This document shows positions 62,801 through 64,000 of a stretch of 64,000 bases of DNA, piece by piece. Position 1 is the first letter of the stretch; every line of letters begins with the position of its first letter. The notes beneath the pieces were generated by a model. That model was given only the letters and a program-made list of their open reading frames with translations. It was not told the origin of the DNA and searched no databases. Origin of the DNA: Lactobacillus sp. W8174 (GTDB lineage: Bacteria; Bacillota; Bacilli; Lactobacillales; Lactobacillaceae); contig NZ_JACFRN010000001.1 of the NCBI RefSeq assembly GCF_016100975.1, positions 496,001 through 560,000 on the forward strand. Direction: 5' to 3'. The translations under genes and the position numbers were made by a program.

Positions 62801-64000
62801 ATTGCCATTTTCATCCGTCTTAAGTTTGTTAAGGTCATCCTTAGCTTTATTAGCAGCATCCTTCAAAGTCTTGATGTGGTCAACCTTATTGCCGTAATTA
62901 TCAGTCAGACCGGTAATAGCGTTGACACCGTCTTGCGCAGCATTTTCAATTGCTTTTATTGGATCTTTAGCATCATTTTGAGCATTTTGAATGTTCTTAG
63001 CTGCTTTAGCACGCTCTTTTTCGATTGCGTCCTTCATTTGTTTAGCAAGATCTTTATCATTCTTGCTTAGTTCGTCAGCTTTTCCATTAGCTACGTTAAC
63101 TGCATCTGTTAGCTTGCCCAAAGCCTTGTTAACGGCTTCCGTCTTTTCTACATCTGAAGTGATTTCGTTTAAAGCATTATTACCATCATTTTGGGCTTTG
63201 TTAATAGTAGTTGGATCTCCAGCTTGGGAAATAGCTCCTTTGGCTTTATCAACAGCCTCTGTTACCTTATCCTTAAGAGCTTTGGCTTGATCGTGATTTA
63301 ACTTACCATCTTTTTCATCTTTATCTATACGATCGTTGATCTTATCGGCAGCAGTCTGAATTTTGTCTTTAGCAGTTTGCTTGTCTTTAGCTATCTCTTT
63401 ATCAGTATCTGTACCATTGTCACCGTTGTCACCGTGATGATTGATTTCTTTATTGATATCATCTTTACCATTTTGTTGAGCATTGTTGATATCGTCAGGC
63501 GTTTCGGCATGATCAATCTTGTCTTTAGTATTGTCACGATCTTTGTTGATATTAATAATAATATTATCTTTATCATCTTTACTAATAGTATTGTCTTTAT
63601 TAACTTGATCAATGGCATCATCGGCAGTCTTGTCAACGTCTGCTTTAGCAACATTCTTAGCAACTTGTAGTTTCGCATCTGAAAGAGCTTTATCAATATT
63701 ATTCTTGCCAGTGACTTTTTCAGAATTGATTTGATCTTCAGTAGCACCTTCAATTCTGATATGTGCTCTATCGTGAGCAGCTTGAGCTTGATCTTTAAAT
63801 TGCTTCTTTTGATCAGAAGTTAGATCAGTCAGTTTGTCAATAGCAGAGTCAATATCGGCAAGTTCTTGAGCAAGTTCCTTATTAGCAGCATTCTTTTTAT
63901 CCCAGAGAGCATTATCTTTATCTGTATCACCAGTACCAGAATCTTTGATGTTCTTAATGCTGTTAAGAGCATTATCTTTGATGTCAAGTACTGTTGAACT
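59885..64000 (-). CDS. Giant surface protein 5, C-terminal part only (N-terminus beyond right edge)
   Basis: The frame is open to base 64000 with no stop, so the visible 1371 codons are the C-terminal part of a longer protein. No ATG, GTG or TTG occurs in frame between 64000 and the TTG at 63121; that TTG is simply an internal leucine. The visible part is helical stalk of the gene 3/4 type (LAEKNKQI, QAHDII...SQL and PSEWFD segments in the same order as in gene 4), the HDDGTDYT pre-anchor module, and four SLAP repeats from about base 60685, ending KKANF. No LPXTG. By analogy the missing part should hold more stalk, a beta-helix head and the signal peptide, at least 6 kb further right. Confidence 0.9.
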   Translation of the reverse strand, partial: SSTVLDIKDNALNSIKNIKDSGTGDTDKDNALWDKKNAANKELAQELADIDSAIDKLTDLTSDQKKQFKDQAQAAHDRAHIRIEGATEDQINSEKVTGKNNIDKALSDAKLQVAKNVAKADVDKTADDAIDQVNKDNTISKDDKDNIIININKDRDNTKDKIDHAETPDDINNAQQNGKDDINKEINHHGDNGDNGTDTDKEIAKDKQTAKDKIQTAADKINDRIDKDEKDGKLNHDQAKALKDKVTEAVDKAKGAISQAGDPTTINKAQNDGNNALNEITSDVEKTEAVNKALGKLTDAVNVANGKADELSKNDKDLAKQMKDAIEKERAKAAKNIQNAQNDAKDPIKAIENAAQDGVNAITGLTDNYGNKVDHIKTLKDAANKAKDDLNKLKTDENGNDVLDENELAQGETDIDNAVQNGISNIYQASADDDLDKIEKDAEHAVELAKLPTKLLAEKNKQIDAINKYATAAESDIDKFAQTDQNKDGLPADTIAELKAQVEAAKKKAISKINGVTLAEGASQDNFDKAKDKVDKAEKGVAESNETVDFGEAGIDKVTKLAQQKADIIKAKNDAIAELEQKEKDANNDIENSGMSPADQGPLKDQVQKLVDKAKDQIINISDTDDNGNVKTPEQVKEEAETIINNTVDGFKDQDNDGKEVPGINNIVDNAKLKGAQTTAETILNDKRAQAHDIIKGSQLTADQKQKATEAIDKAFTDEKSEIDGKTNIKDVPTNKDEIGKAINDICTKPSEWFDDEQKNALSGKDDVAGLQAGLNKLTSGQKADPDYKDYLDDINNAIAAINKAENIKDASSAYDKGMTSLNKLNALQKVKNEANTAKDKIDKNDKLDENTKDRLKGDVDKVVEDTKDKLNQIDSSNGTAASNQDKIDQINKDAHNDINVVINDADAESDPNVSHANSEISQNHSDAVDTIHNEFGDDSKTPKTDDAYEKNKHVHSSSQDGINSDKTNADKEISKGAIDDAVDIAKDKVNHLKHDDGTDYTDADKNKINEQIDKDAKDAKDKIDKAENVTDIDNIRDNGIHQIHQDCSDTSTIDKILHGDNNNNGGGIATPIQPVIPAKNPTVDNTSNTNKDDGGKGVIGDPSDVTLMHNAYLYDETGKRANKITLGAGSVLTTYGTKTINGKVYYILVDKGAKNKVYYVAAGNIDHSTRKLKHNAYIYNQFGKRVKKTGVYKKGKLIKTFGAVVKIRGKKYFIIGKNRFVKAANFAKGVVAVGTAKAEVVPTSAVAEKPQVTVEKTLMHNAYLYDKNGNRANKLIFQAGSQVGTVGKKTVNGKVCYELPDGMFIAAGNIDAKKLKLKHNAYVYNQYGHRANKKVLKKRKSVKTYGNSVKINGKRYFIISKGRFVKKANF

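Noticed and set aside
59885-63121. Surface gene 5 as a complete 1078-residue protein starting at 63121
   Set aside because: The codon at 63121 is TTG inside an open frame that continues to base 64000 and codes for the same type of stalk; there is no ribosome-binding site or signal peptide.
19091-64000. Recent mobile-element insertion as the source of the array
   Set aside because: No transposase, integrase, terminal inverted repeats or attachment-site duplications could be seen; duplication of a promoter-gene-terminator cassette explains the layout better.

Overview
The window looks like a chromosomal segment of a low-GC Lactobacillus (acidophilus/delbrueckii-type lineage). The evidence is the dcw and mre gene order, the valS T-box, and very large secreted proteins that pair a YSIRK-like signal (here FSIRKLT) with C-terminal SLAP repeats. 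A host-associated species, for example a bee-gut Lactobacillus, is plausible, but I cannot prove it from sequence alone. I saw no tRNA, rRNA, CRISPR array, prophage or intact insertion sequence.

Region 1 (1-19.1 kb) is ordinary housekeeping DNA. Reading leftward on the minus strand there are: ezrA; a cysteine desulfurase-thiI pair; the T-box-controlled valS-folC-HAD phosphatase-radC run; mreB, mreC and mreD; a DUF3397 membrane protein; and the start of the dcw cluster (mraZ-rsmH-ftsL-penicillin-binding protein), which runs off the left edge. On the plus strand there are a 46-residue DUF4044 membrane peptide, and rpsD (with a structured leader) followed by yueI and rarA. Most of these genes serve envelope elongation, septation and translation.

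Region 2 (19.1-64.0 kb) is a 45-kb head-to-tail array of five giant paralogous surface-protein genes, all on the minus strand with no other convincing gene between them. In coordinate order they are 1505, 4661, 3390 and 3402 residues, then a fifth cut by the right edge (1371 residues visible). The four complete ones have a YSIRK-like signal peptide, a disordered segment, a long alpha-helical stalk and four C-terminal SLAP-type repeats for non-covalent wall binding. No LPXTG sorting signal is present. The three longest also carry an N-terminal beta-helix (pectate-lyase-like adhesive) head and a strictly conserved LSTFSGLxSFLK peptide.

The stalks define two subfamilies. Genes 1 and 2 use a DUF1542-like ~165-residue repeat (4 and 16 copies). 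Genes 3, 4 and 5 use a different helical stalk with a conserved 'SEW' module. Every complete gene has its own terminator and its own promoter of the same design: a TTGACA-like -35, exactly 17 bp, a TAnAAT -10, and 34-38 bp from the -10 to the ATG. The array therefore reads as repeated duplication of a whole promoter-gene-terminator cassette, followed by stalk remodelling.
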